The notes under the pieces: generated by a model | The model's database searches: none | What the model saw: the letters and a program-made list of their open reading frames with translations, nothing else | What the model was told of the DNA's origin: nothing | Assembly (NCBI GenBank): GCA_024138025.1 | Contig: JAMXBD010002258.1 | Location: 154,260-218,259, forward strand | DNA from: Combretum micranthum | Taxonomy: Eukaryota > Streptophyta > Magnoliopsida > Myrtales > Combretaceae | Direction: 5' to 3' | Length of the DNA stretch: 64,000 nt | Part shown: one piece after another, positions 46,601 to 57,849 of the stretch | How positions within the stretch are numbered: position 1 is the first letter of the stretch | How the letters are laid out: the number at the start of each line of letters is the position of its first letter | Program-made: the position numbers and the translations under genes

Positions 46601-49332
46601 AAAATATTAAAAGTCCATATTGAATAATTGGGAAACAAACTAACTAAAATAAACAAATAAGACAGTATGTATAAACTGTCTTAGGCTTTAGGCATTTTAG
46701 ACACAAAACTATCATCTATTAATACAACCTAATGCAAGATGCCTTTTTAGAAGGTAAATAAGACGTTTAATGTGTAGACTTTATCCATTTTTACAATTAA
46801 TTACTTGAAGGTAAAAAAGTATCAATTTGATATCTCAACCTTTTCCAATTTTTCAATTAACCAAGTGAGCTTCATCCATGCAATTAATTACCTAAATGGA
46901 ATTAGTCTAGATATTATAAATATAGTAAATTGACTCTTTTGAGTTTAGTTATCTAATTATATAAATTTGGGTACCAAATATGAGATTAATCGTTTCATAT
47001 ATGTTCTTTTGTTGTGAAGATGGGGTTATAGAGGTGCAACTAGTATGGGTTTGAAATGAGTATTATGCAAAATGAACCTACTCTAATGTCATATAAGATT
47101 TTATGGAATTTTATATAAAGCGTGTATAATTCATTGTACTAAAGTTGCAATCAGGTTTATGATAATCCAATACTTAGCCCTGCACATATCCATTATATTT
47201 AACTTTTTTTTTTTCAAATTTTCCTTAATAACCCCTCTTCTCTATTGCTGCCTTGCTATTTATGACGTCCTGTTAATTTCTTATTATGACCTCTATGTGC
47301 TATTTAGTTTAGTATTAGAAAATGAAAAAGATTTTTGAATTTAAAACTAACGTTTGAAATGCAGCTTTCAATATATACATATATATATATATATATATAA
47401 GTACTTTTAATGGATTGGGTTCTTAATATATTTAATACATCTCATACAGTGTTTATCAAAATTGCGAATTAACATGTAGAATCGTACAATTTTACGTTTT
47501 AAAATAAGGTTTGCTAGTCAACTTGCATGTAAAGTCGTTTCTTTATCAAAACCAAGATGGAATCGCGATTTTGATCTGTGGAATCGTATACTACCACGTT
47601 TCCAGCCATCAATGAAAACATTTCAAATCTGTACATGAAAACATTTCATCCTTGATAATGTTTATAGGCATCATCCTTGATAAGTTTTGCAACTTCATAA
47701 ACCTCCTGACAAATTCAATAATTGTGGGTCCCTTATATGTCTGAGGACGTAACTTTACGATTACAAAATTTGATTTAGGAAGTTTTCAATTGAAGTTGGT
47801 TTAATTTACCCTTTTTGTTTTTAATTGATCTTTACATTATATTGGTAGTCTATCCTACGGTTTTGTGGGATAGATTTAAAGGGTACAGAATTCAATTGAT
47901 TCTAAAAAGTAAGAAAATAAAATCCAATTATAAATTTTTAGATGCTATAAGTAGAGTTCTCTATCCATTTAATGTGTACAGTGTAATGATAAAACATGAC
48001 ATAACTAAAAAGATGATAATAAAAAAGAAAAGACAATATGATATCTGTTTAGTCAATTTATGAGTAAAATTGTCAGTTTTTTATCGGTATCTGTTTGTTG
48101 ACAAATAACGATAAAAATATAATATTAAAATGACCAGAATATGATGAAACATACAAACCTAATCTAAGCAACTCTCTAGTATTTTGAAGCTACTTCACAT
48201 AGGTTGTAGAAACTTACGTTTATACATTTCAATTCTACATTCTGATTCTACTGACCCTTTAGTGATTCTTTATAGAGTCGCGAATTTGCAACCAATATGT
48301 TTAAGTTGGATATTTTATAATAGTCCTTGCATCTTTTTAGCTTGTTTCTTTATTGCTTAATCATTTATAACATTGTATCCTCGTGTTTCATTATTCTAAA
48401 AAGGAAAAAAATTAAAAGTTTTTTAATCAAGATATGAAATTTCCAACTTAAGCATCCGATAATTAGAATATTCATATTTAATCATTGGATTTGTTATAGA
48501 AATTTGATTCATGAACAAACTGCCTTTTTATAACAACATCCCTTCAAAAGTTGCTCTCCCTACCTTCTTCTTTTAGTTTTTGAAAATTTAATCATCAATT
48601 ATGCACCATTAGGCTTCAATAAAAATAAAAAATTTATGGTGATCTCAAGCAAAATAGTCCATGTTTTTTTTTAGAAAGTCATTCTACTTTTCATCCATTT
48701 TCATATTAGTGAAGTACTAATGTAATTGTGGGAAGAATTCAAGCATTGTCGGGTTTGTCTATGGAACAACTTTGTTGAAACCTTTTAAATCACAATAGTT
48801 ACTAAGGGCATAATCCAAGATTATCTTATGCTAACTTGCATTGTACTGCTTTGATAAGGGTTATTTACTCTATTAATTCAGGGTTAATTTTGTTCAGTTA
48901 TGCTCTTATTGATGCTTGATTCAAGAGAGTTGGTACTTAATTTATAAACATATTTATTTCAAGTGACTAAGGATGAATTTTCAACATTTGGATCAAGATC
49001 GATCAGACTTAGTTCGAAAAATAGTAGATCAAGGTCCTATCATGCCCATGCCTACATTGGTGATCCATTTGGGTGAATAATTGAAGAGTATCACCGCTGT
49101 GAAAGGGAAGTAATATTGAGTATAGTGAATATCATGGTCCCCACGCCAACTACCATAAAGGTGGTGATCCACACTAACTCCATTTTAGTTATGATGCTGG
49201 TCATAATATGAAGAAGGTGTAAGGGAAGCTAGAGGAGATCACAGGCCACATCCCGATCGTGATCTAATATGGATCACACTACACAACACAATATTGCATA
49301 CATGATTAGATAGGAGAATTCAATGTCGCAAG
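46601..49332. other. AT-rich intergenic DNA
   Basis: No gene supported. A (TA)n run at about 47376-47399. 48490-48670 duplicates 11765-12000. 47455-47610 and 48235-48300 carry repeated 'GAATCG'/'TCGCGA' motifs that may be worn transposon ends. Confidence 0.45.
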
Positions 49333-52300
49333 TAGGGATGCAATCGGGTAGGTAGTTATAGGGTACTTGACCTGCCTAACCTGCTAAAAACCCTATAGGG
49401 TGTCGAGGTAGGTTTTGGGATGAAAAAAAAAAACCATTAAGTTTTCGGGTCAGGTTTCGAGTTTTATGTGTAACCCGTTAGGAAAACTTGACCCGATATA
49501 AAATCTAAAGTAAAATATAAAAAAATTTCAAAACAAGTAAAGTGACTAAAACAAACCGTAGCCAATTTCAACTTTCCCTTCTTCTATTTTCGTATTTGCG
49601 TAGCTGCCACCCAGTCACTCTCAAGTCTCACAATCTCACTTCACTATTCACTCAAAGTCTTCATCTTCTATCCTCCTCCTGTCTCCTCACTCTTCAGCCT
49701 CAACTTTCTGTTTTCTCTCCATCTCTCACTTGCTCTCAGAGCCTCGGCCTCAATATTCACACTCTTAGCTCTCTTGCTCCATCGCTTGCTTGGTCTTAGC
49801 TCTCTCTCTCCATTATTCGCTCTCACTCTCAACTCTCTGCCCCTCTCTGCCTTGCTCTATATCAGCTCTCTAGCGTCTCTGCCTCTTAGATCTCTCGCGT
49901 CTCTATCTTTTGCTCGATCACTCTCTCTGTCTCTCATTCATTCTCTTTGTCTTGCGCTTTGTCGCCCCGCTCTCTGCCACTCCTCCTCGCGTCCGTCCTC
50001 TCACTCTCTCCTGCTCACTTCGCTCTATCGCATCGTTCTTACTGCTCGGATCGCTCCAGTTTAGTATTGTTTTTTTTTTCCTAATTTCTTCTCATCCCTA
50101 TGTTATTGGAATTTGTTTAGATCTGGACTTCTAGTTGATTATTATTATCATATGTTTGTTATTGAGGTTGCCAAAATTAATAAAATTTATCATTTTTGAT
50201 GGGTACTTAGATCTCTGCCGCTCCTACTTGCACTCATTGTCAAGCCCATCCTCTCACTCTAACCCACTCGCTTCGCTCTATCGCATTGCTCTCTACTGCT
50301 CTAGTTTAGGTATTGTGGTTTATTTTTTTTAAATTTATGTCCATTTCTATGTTGAATTTGTTTAGATCTAAACTTCTAGTTGATTATTGTTGTCATATGT
50401 TCGTTATTAGTGTTGCTAAAATTTTAAAAAAATAATTATCATTTTTTGTGGGTACTAAGATCTAGACTTTTAGTTGTTTAGATGTAGACTTTTAGTACTT
50501 AGTTTACGTGTTGAATTTTGAGTCCTTTGTTGTTATACATGGAGAACCATTTATAGGTTGTAGTTTCACTTGCTTTTTTTTTTTTTTGTTTTTCTGTTTT
50601 GAAGCTTACAAGTTACAAATATGGTGTGTATGTGTACGAATGTATGTTTGTTTCTATAAATTTGTTGTTAGGAGATTTTTTTTTGTTTCTATAGCTATTT
50701 GACCAACTGTTCTAGAAGTTAAACTTATGATTGAGTGTAGCTAAGTTGAAATTGTTACTTTATGTGTATCGTAGGGAATATGGATGTTACTAAAATTCCT
50801 ATTGACATGGAAGACAATGATAATGGTTGTGAGGAAATTCCATCTGTAACTGAAACCGATAAAGAGGTGACATCTAAAATCCCAACAAATACATCAGGAT
50901 CTCATGTAGCAAGTACTGAAGTAGAAACTAGCAATGTTAATAAGCATAAGTGCATTTCTATTGTGTGGAATGAGATGGTGAAAAAAAACAGTCAATGGAG
51001 AAGTTTTTGCTAAGTGCACACATTGCAAAAAACAATTAAAAGCTACTAGTACAAATGGAACCAAACGTTTGCACAATCATTTAGGGAGGTGTCTGTAGAG
51101 GAAAAAGCATACAGACCTAAGGCAATGTATTTTATCAATTGATAGGAAGAGTAGTGAGAGTGAAAGTGGATTTAGAGTTGGAAATTTTTGCTCATGAGTA
51201 TCTTATTTCAATAATAGAGCATGAGCATTTTAGGGATTTTCTAAACACCATCTAGCATCTTTTTCAGAATATCAATCATACCACAATGAGGAAAGAGATT
51301 ATGGGTATCTTTAGGATAGAGAAGGAAAATCTGAGAGTTCTATTGAATGACTTAATTCTCGGGTAGCTGTAACAATAAACATGTAGACATCGAACTAAAA
51401 GAAAGGATATATTACAGTTACAATACATTTCATTGATAGCAATTAGAAGCTCCAAAGTTGATTATTGGAGTAAGTTTATTTGAGGTCATGTCTTCTAGTT
51501 TCATTTCTGAAAGTAAAATTGTTTTCTAATTGTATGTACATTTTTTTCCAGCTTTTTGTATGTTCCAGCTCCACATACAAGCGAAGCACTTGTTGATCAA
51601 TTGTTCAATTCTTTGATGAAATGGGGCTTGGATAGAAGAATATCTACAATAAATGTAGATAACTGTTCAACAAATGATGCAATGATCAAATCTTTAACTT
51701 TGAAGCTACGAAAGAATGAGCTCAATCTTCGTGGAAAGATACTCCATATGCGTTGTTGTGCTCATATTTTGAATTTGATTGTGAGAGAAGGTGTCAATGT
51801 TATAGAAAAAGCAATAAAGAGGATCTGTGATATTGTCACCTTTTGGTTTGCAACACCATCACGAGTAGAGAAATTTGTAGAGGCATGTAGGCAAATAGAT
51901 GTGTCATATAGTAGAATGCTTTGCTTAGATTGTAAAACATGATGGAATTCTACATATGATATGCTTGTTATTGCCATCTCATATAATAAAGTTTTTTATA
52001 GAGCTCAGCTTATGTATAAACAATATAAGTATCTTCCAATGGATGATGATTGGGATTTAGCAGAAGGATTTGTAAGAGGTTGGAAATTTTTTATGAAGTG
52101 ACTAATCTTTTTTCTGGTTCTTAATATCCAACTGCGAATTATTTCTTTGAAAAGGTGTTCAAGATTAGGAAAGTCATAATTGATTGGAAGGGCTCTATTG
52201 ATATTACAATAAGTATAATAGCTGATAAGATGTTTGAGAAATTTGGGTGATATGCATACTATCATGGCTGTTTACACCGTTGTAGATCCATGCTTTAAGA

Positions 52301-53795
52301 TGAAAGTTTTGATTTTGTGTTTCCAACTATTTATAGTGGGAGGGCTGTTGTGGAGATAGAAAATGTTAGGAAAATTTGTTAAGAGTTAATTCAAGAGTAT
52401 CAGACAAAGACTAAGTGTCGACATAATAAGGGTATGGGTGGTTCTGTTACATTGCCTTGAACAAGTGGTGATGGCCAAGCAAATGCAAAATCGAAATTGG
52501 TGCAATACTTGACTGCTATCACTATGATGACCAAGTAAATGTAAAATCAGAGTTGGACCACTACTTGGATGAGGCTGTGTTGCCTTAGAGTAATGATTTT
52601 GATATTCTTTCATGGTGGAAATTAAATAGAATCAAGTACCCCACATTGCAAGCACTAGCTAAGGATATGTTAGCAATTCCTGTGTCTACAGCTGCTTTGA
52701 GTCTACATTTAGTACAAGTAGACGTGTAATTAGCTCACATAAAAGCCAACTCCATCCAAACACAATAGAGACATTAATGTGTACCCAAAGTTGGATATCA
52801 AATGGGAAATTAGGTAAGAAGTTTGATTATTTAAAGTTTATTCATGAAAAATATTTTTATTTCTTATATCTCCCATTATGTTTAACTATTATGTGATCTT
52901 TCTTCTATTTTTGTAGGTTTTGACATAAGTAAGATAGAGGATGAGATGAAAAATTTGCATATTGAGGATTAAGAACAAGTAATCAAATATAGGCTTTTAT
53001 AAAGTTTTTGATTTTTTCTCCCTTCTATTACTTGATTCCTATGTAATACATTTTTATTTTTGTTACTACATAACTAGGTGGATTTTGGCTTGATGTTGTT
53101 GGCTATTTGGTGACATCTTTGAAGATTGAGACTAAAGTTGTATCTATTGAGAAGGAGGACAGCAATGGAATTTGTGTTTAACTGTTTTTATGTGGGGACA
53201 TTTTGTGACTACTCAAGATCTTTGTTTTTTGTCCTTTCTTTTTGCTTGTGGAAGCATTATATGAAGACTTTAAATCTGTTTGTTTGAATATGTTTTATGC
53301 AAGACTTTTAACCTCATAAGACTTCCAGCTTTTTAATTTATTGATGCATTATATGTTAAATAAATATGTTTCATAGGAGAGTGTTCTATGGTCATTGTAA
53401 ATGGACCATAGTTGGTATGGTTTTGGAGAATCAAGATTCAAGATGTTAGCAATCTTTGCTACCTTGCAAGATGAAGATATAGAGTTATAGTCTTCTTTGA
53501 GGAACACATACAAGGTTAATATGTCATATATTATATATGATATTATATGTAGGATTAATATATGATAAAATAAAATTTATTCTTTTGCTTTTTTTTAAGA
53601 GAAAAATTGAAAAACTTTCATTATTAGGTCGGGTTAGGTCGGTTATGGGTTCCTTAAACCCTGTAGGGTCATGTTTTGGGAATGATAAGAAAAATCCGAT
53701 CGGGTTTTTCTCAGGTTCTAGGACATCCCATTTAGAATCGAGTCAAGTTCGGGTTTGAAATGATCCATCCCAAACCCGGCTTGGTTGCATCCCTA
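49333..53795 (+). mobile_element. Full-length hAT (Ac-like) transposon, inactive
   Basis: Terminal inverted repeats TAGGGATGCAATC and (reverse) TAGGGATGCAACC match 12 of 13. Flanking 8-base duplications GTCGCAAG and GCCACAAG match 6 of 8. Both ends carry GGGTAGG/GGTCGGG-type subterminal repeats. The first 700 bases are CT-rich, like a transcribed leader. A 240-base segment (about 49980-50220) is repeated at 50220-50470. The transposase relic lies inside on the same strand. 4463 bp. Confidence 0.85.
50780..52810 (+). pseudogene. hAT transposase relic (BED finger to dimerisation domain)
   Basis: The start MDVTKIPIDMED follows an AG acceptor at 50773-50774. A BED zinc finger lies at about 50966-51098 (CTHCKKQLKA ... 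GTKRLHNHLGRC), after a frameshift in an A8 run near 50990. At 51370-51385 the expected TDMWTS box of the RNase H-like fold reads TINM-stop-TS, so the first catalytic Asp is Asn. The well-preserved core at 51556-51942 has VPAPHTSEALVDQL, STINVDNCSTNDAM, HMRCCAHILNLIV and ATPSRVEKF. The C-terminal hAT dimerisation region is at about 52553-52800 (ELDHYLDEAVLP, FDILSWWKLN, YPTLQALAKDMLAIPVST). An intron acceptor (TTTTTTCCAG) precedes 51552. There are many stops, so it cannot make transposase. Confidence 0.8.
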
Positions 53796-55180
53796 GCCAC
53801 AAGGATCATGTCTTGTATAGCGGGTGTGATCATCAGGGAACAATCTTCATTTATTGTATTATAGTTGTGATGTATATGAATACATTGTTACCACAAGGAT
53901 CACTAGCCTTGTGCCAGCTATGATCCTCCTTGTATGATTGGAATTTGTGTTATCATAACCCGAGCAATGGCTATGATAGAGGTAGTGATAAGCCCTGTTT
54001 CCACGTCAGAAATTGAATTGACCACCATTTAAAGAGGGATGAAGGCCAACAGAGACGTAGAAAAGATGCCATTCGTGTCTAATCACTTATGCACTATAAA
54101 TATAAGATCTAAATATTACAAAAGAGCAATCTAGTCATTATTGTAACTCCGAAACACTATGAACCTAATTAATGTAAGTAAATTGTATTTATTCATAGTA
54201 TATGTTAGAGATTTGAGTTTGTTGTGTGTGATTTTCCTTAGAGATTCTCAATGGGGAAATGAGGAGGAATGTTGTTTTAGGTCGTGTAAACATCTAACAT
54301 TGTGCAAGTAATAAAAGGGTCGTATTATTGTTTATACATGATTTCTGCTATGTTTGTGTATTGTATGATGTATGAGTGATGTGGACTAGTTTTGCAACAC
54401 CATGACTTAGCATGTAATAAGACGTTTTTACTGTTAAAATATTGTGGGTTTCCTTTATTTATGTAGTTAATCTTCAAGGTACACTAATTCTATATGGTGC
54501 ATGATATATGATTAGATTAGATTTCTTCAAGAATAGATTGAGAAATCATCTCATTGAATAGATCTATGCTATAGAGAGAGATTGCTCATGATTCTAAAAA
54601 TAGAATCGTGAAATCTTGTACATGAAATTTATGTTAATACTAAATTCATGGTTTTAATGCAATCTTAGTCTACTATTAACCAGAAAGAGATTCCACTGGA
54701 TAAGATTAAGGTTAGACGTCCATGATCTTGAGAAAGATATTGATCTATCTATTGAATTCAACAGTTAAGGAAAGTAATAATGATATTCTAGTATGGTAAA
54801 TGTGCATGTTTAATATAATTGGTGGAGCACATCTAAGTCATTGTATTGTATTGCATTAGTAAAGTGACTCAATAATTTGCAACAGTGAACTGTTATCTAG
54901 AGGAATTAAATAGCGTAGCTAATATATATAATTCACTCAATTTAATCGTTAGGCTAGATAATAGTTAAAAAGGTGATTACTAATACTTACTGATTCATGT
55001 GGAGACGACCCTATACTCCATCTCTATATTGCATGCGATAGGTTCAATTGCCTAGCGTTGATTACATAGTAGGAACGAAATCATAGAACTTAATTTATTA
55101 AAATTACTTTAGCTATATGCACATCATGCTTTGTTAGATAATTTTAGGGGCTAGAGCAATGGTTAGTATTTAAAGTGGGA
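53796..55180. other. Non-coding DNA with an LTR-like fragment
   Basis: 54460-55080 holds blocks reminiscent of the U5 end of Athila/Tat LTRs ('CATGTGGAGACGACCCTA', 'ATGCGATAGG', 'GGAACGAAATCATAG'). A TATAAATATAA box lies at about 54096. I could not find ends or a target duplication. No coding region seen. Confidence 0.3.
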
Positions 55181-56069
55181 GTAAGTTGATAACAATTTTC
55201 TAATTTAAACCATTTCAAATTGTTAGGGGTAAAGAAAACAACTTGTTTTGAAATGATTTGGTCTAGTTTGACTTCTTTTATTAGAATTGTTTATGTTTTC
55301 TTTTCTTTTTAATTTTCAATTTTAACATTCATTTATGGTTTTTTATTTAATTTTCATTTTTTATTATTGATTGTATTTAAATTGTCTTTTCACTTCTAAA
55401 TAATATTATATTGTAAAGAAATGTAAGTGCTTTTCACCCATTTGTAAACGATTATAAATCAAGAAGTATAAATGCTAGAAATATTAAGATCAGGATATTA
55501 ATTTATACTCAATGATTATAAAGTAGAGTAGATTTATCAAAATAAAATCAATAATACAAAAAGACAGATTAAAAACCTTTTATGAGAGTTCGAATTTTTT
55601 TTCCCCATTTTTTTAGGCAATATAGCTTGCTTTGATTCAAATAGGATTACCATCTTATGAGAGGAACAAATGTCGCAAATCAGTACAGCTTAATGAACAT
55701 TCCTAATTTAACGCAACCAAAATTTAAGGAAAATAATATCTATTGTCGGACTAACATTTGCAATCTTAACTTTGTGTTTTGATGCTATCCAGGCTAATCA
55801 TGATCAAACATTCAATAGTTATGATTATTAATACTTATGTTAGATTAATTTATTTACTTAGATGTTATATTATAAATTAAGGAGATAGAAGTGGAATACT
55901 AATTTTAAAACTGCAAACATTCATCCTTGGATTACTAACACACGAAAGTGGTTATCATCCAATGCTAGAGTACTAGCTTATTCAACATTGAAAATACATT
56001 ATTCAAACTCCACATCTAGCTCCAAGTCCAATGACTCGAGCATTCTCACAAAGGATTGAGCATGTTGTG
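55181..56069. other. 3' flank of the Pin2-like gene, copy 5
   Basis: Aligned with 1-960 and 16480-17220. On the minus strand GAATAATG (about 55991-55998) and GAATAAGC (about 55978) could serve as near-upstream poly(A) elements, 70-95 bases after the stop. No other gene. Confidence 0.45.
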
Positions 56070-56636
56070 TCAATTGATACTACAATACATGGCAGTCCCA
56101 TCGTTAAGATGGAGCGTACAACCTTTAGCCATGCAGCAGTTGCAAGCAGGACTCAGGTACTTACTTCCTGTGGATGGGCAAGTCATGTATGCAACATCTA
56201 AACAATACTGTGGGCTGATTTTGTTTTCGCTTTCAGTTCCTGGATAGTCTCCAAGTGATAGAGAAAGGGTACCTGCTTGTGAGGATAAGAGCATGATGCT
56301 GAAGGAAAATTAGAAATAAAAAAACATTGACTAGTAAGATGGTGTAAGATCTATTATCCTTATAACTCGGATCAAAAGACATACTTATTCTATTCAAATC
56401 GATGAACATAAATATATATATGAGTTTCAATAAGCTTAAAAAAAGAAACTTTTCATGCTTTTCAATATTGATTACATACTTTATAAATAATTTTCCTATC
56501 AACTTTTTTATAACTTTTTCACAACACGTTTTGATATTTTCCTATATAAATTTTAAATGTGGTAATGATAAAAGCAATAGATCAACATACCACCCAAAAT
56601 GCATAAAACCATAAATAGAGCTCCATAGCTAGCCAT
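56070..56636 (-). CDS. Pin2-like (potato type II) proteinase inhibitor, two exons, candidate intact
   Basis: Likely a small secreted serine-proteinase inhibitor of the Pin2 (I20) family, of the single-repeat type found outside Solanaceae. Exon 1 (56591-56636) encodes MASYGALFMVLCILG, a signal-peptide start. A GTATGT donor at 56590 and an AG at 56274-56273 bound a 318-base intron; exon 2 runs 56272-56070. The frame is kept (phase 1), giving 82 residues; an intron inside the signal peptide is the usual Pin2 layout. The mature part shows QYCLDVAYMTCPSTG, SPACNCCMAKGC and TLHLNDGTAMYC. Cys are at 39, 47, 59, 61, 62, 67 and 79. The first Cys of the C-x3-C reactive loop is Ser35, leaving seven instead of eight. 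The presumed P1 residue is Gln37, not Arg, Lys or Leu. Upstream lie a TATATATC box (about 56689-56698) and blocks shared with copies 1 and 4. The odd Cys number suggests weakened function or early decay. Confidence 0.65.
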
Positions 56637-57437
56637 GATGTCCTTTTTTTGTAGTTTAACTTACCAATATTGTATTACAAGTATGTATAGATATATATGT
56701 GTATGTGCGCGTTTGTGTGAGCCAGTTATGTATTACAACTGGCCCGTTATTTTCTTTCTTAAACAAAAAGTCGACATTTACTGCATCGACATGCCTCATT
56801 AAAATCAATAGACCAGACTCATCTTTGTCGAATTGGACAACTGGAAATATGGAGTTGCACGCTACTTAGTAAATGTTTGGCGAGCTATATACCTATGAAT
56901 ATTGAAATGAAACTGAGGAAATGCAAATTTTAATGTGAGTCAACACTTATCTCATTAGCTTGACATGGCAAGTTGTTCCGCATTCGTCAAAGGATTAAAG
57001 TCCGGCTGCAATTCACAAGAATCAGTAATTGGACATACAACCGGTCAATCCAGACATAATCTGATGGGATTGTAAATGGGTTTGTATATAAAAAAAAAAA
57101 AAAAGGATAACACAAATAACAAATGGGTCAAGTTGATATATGAACCTATAGATCCATTTACAATCAAAATTGTGTTAAGACTTAGTTAAAAATTAAAGCT
57201 AGTAGGGATTTTGTGTAATCCATAGTTGGATGTTGTCGATGGTCAATTATGCGATTTGGACTCTCCAAGCATAGCTAGATCTATTACACACTTTGATCGA
57301 CCCATTGGGCTAAAGACCGACATAACCTGTCTCACCTTGGGTGTTTAGGAGGATCGATTTTTCCCTCATCTCATCATAGAGATGACAACAATTGCATTTC
57401 TAAGGAGGTTGCCGATGAAGTTAGAGTAAGGTAGAGC
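56637..57437 (-). promoter_or_regulatory. Promoter and 5' flank of Pin2-like copy 5
   Basis: TATA-like CATATATATCTATAC on the minus strand at about 56685-56699, some 50-60 bases before the ATG. 'GTTTGTGTGAGCCAGTTATGT' at 56710-56730 corresponds to the 'TGTGTGAACTAGGTAT' block of copies 1 and 4. 56850-56960 matches 37548-37640 and 1670-1750. 57380-57437 matches 46410-46460. Confidence 0.5.
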
Positions 57438-57725
57438 GTAGGATCCAAATGAGCCGAGTTATTTGTGAGTTAATAGAACTCGACTCAAGCTCGTTCAATA
57501 AACGAGCCAAACTTGAGAGTTATTTGTCTATTATAAATGTAATTATTTGTGTAAATGAATCAAAGCTCGAGTTCAAGCTCGTTTAAGCTTATTAAGTTAA
57601 AGGAGCCTGCGAACCTATATTTTTCAAGCTCATTAGAAGCCCAATTCAATTCAAGCTCATTAAATTATTAAAAAAGCTGAGTATGAGCCTTCAAAAGCTT
57701 AGTTTGGCTTAGCTCGTTTACAGTC
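57438..57725. mobile_element. Non-autonomous hAT-like repeat (GAGCTCGAG class)
   Basis: Comparing 57390-57830 with 46410-46560 shows about 290 extra bases here. The insert is full of 'AAGCTCGTT', 'CTCGAGTTCAAGCTCG' and 'AGCTCATTA' motifs. Its ends AAATGAGCCGAG and (reverse) AAACGAGCTAAG form a short inverted repeat. A target duplication is not clear. Repeats of this type are common hAT derivatives in plants. Confidence 0.5.
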
Positions 57726-57849
57726 ATAGTAGAAAGGAGTAAGTTAGGATAAATCTTGGATATTTGTATGGACCCCTCACTTGTATATATAAGGGTTTTT
57801 ATGTTCCTTTATAATTATACTTCAATGTATGCAGAAACATTATGGTTGT

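Noticed and set aside
47815..48063. 82-codon open frame at 47.8 kb
   Set aside because: Lys/Ile/Tyr-rich composition as expected from AT-rich DNA; no motif, no splice or promoter context.
49542..50332. Several overlapping open frames rich in Ser and Leu on the plus strand
   Set aside because: They come from a CT-rich, stop-poor stretch open in several frames at once. This is composition of the hAT leader, not coding; no domain and no consistent frame.
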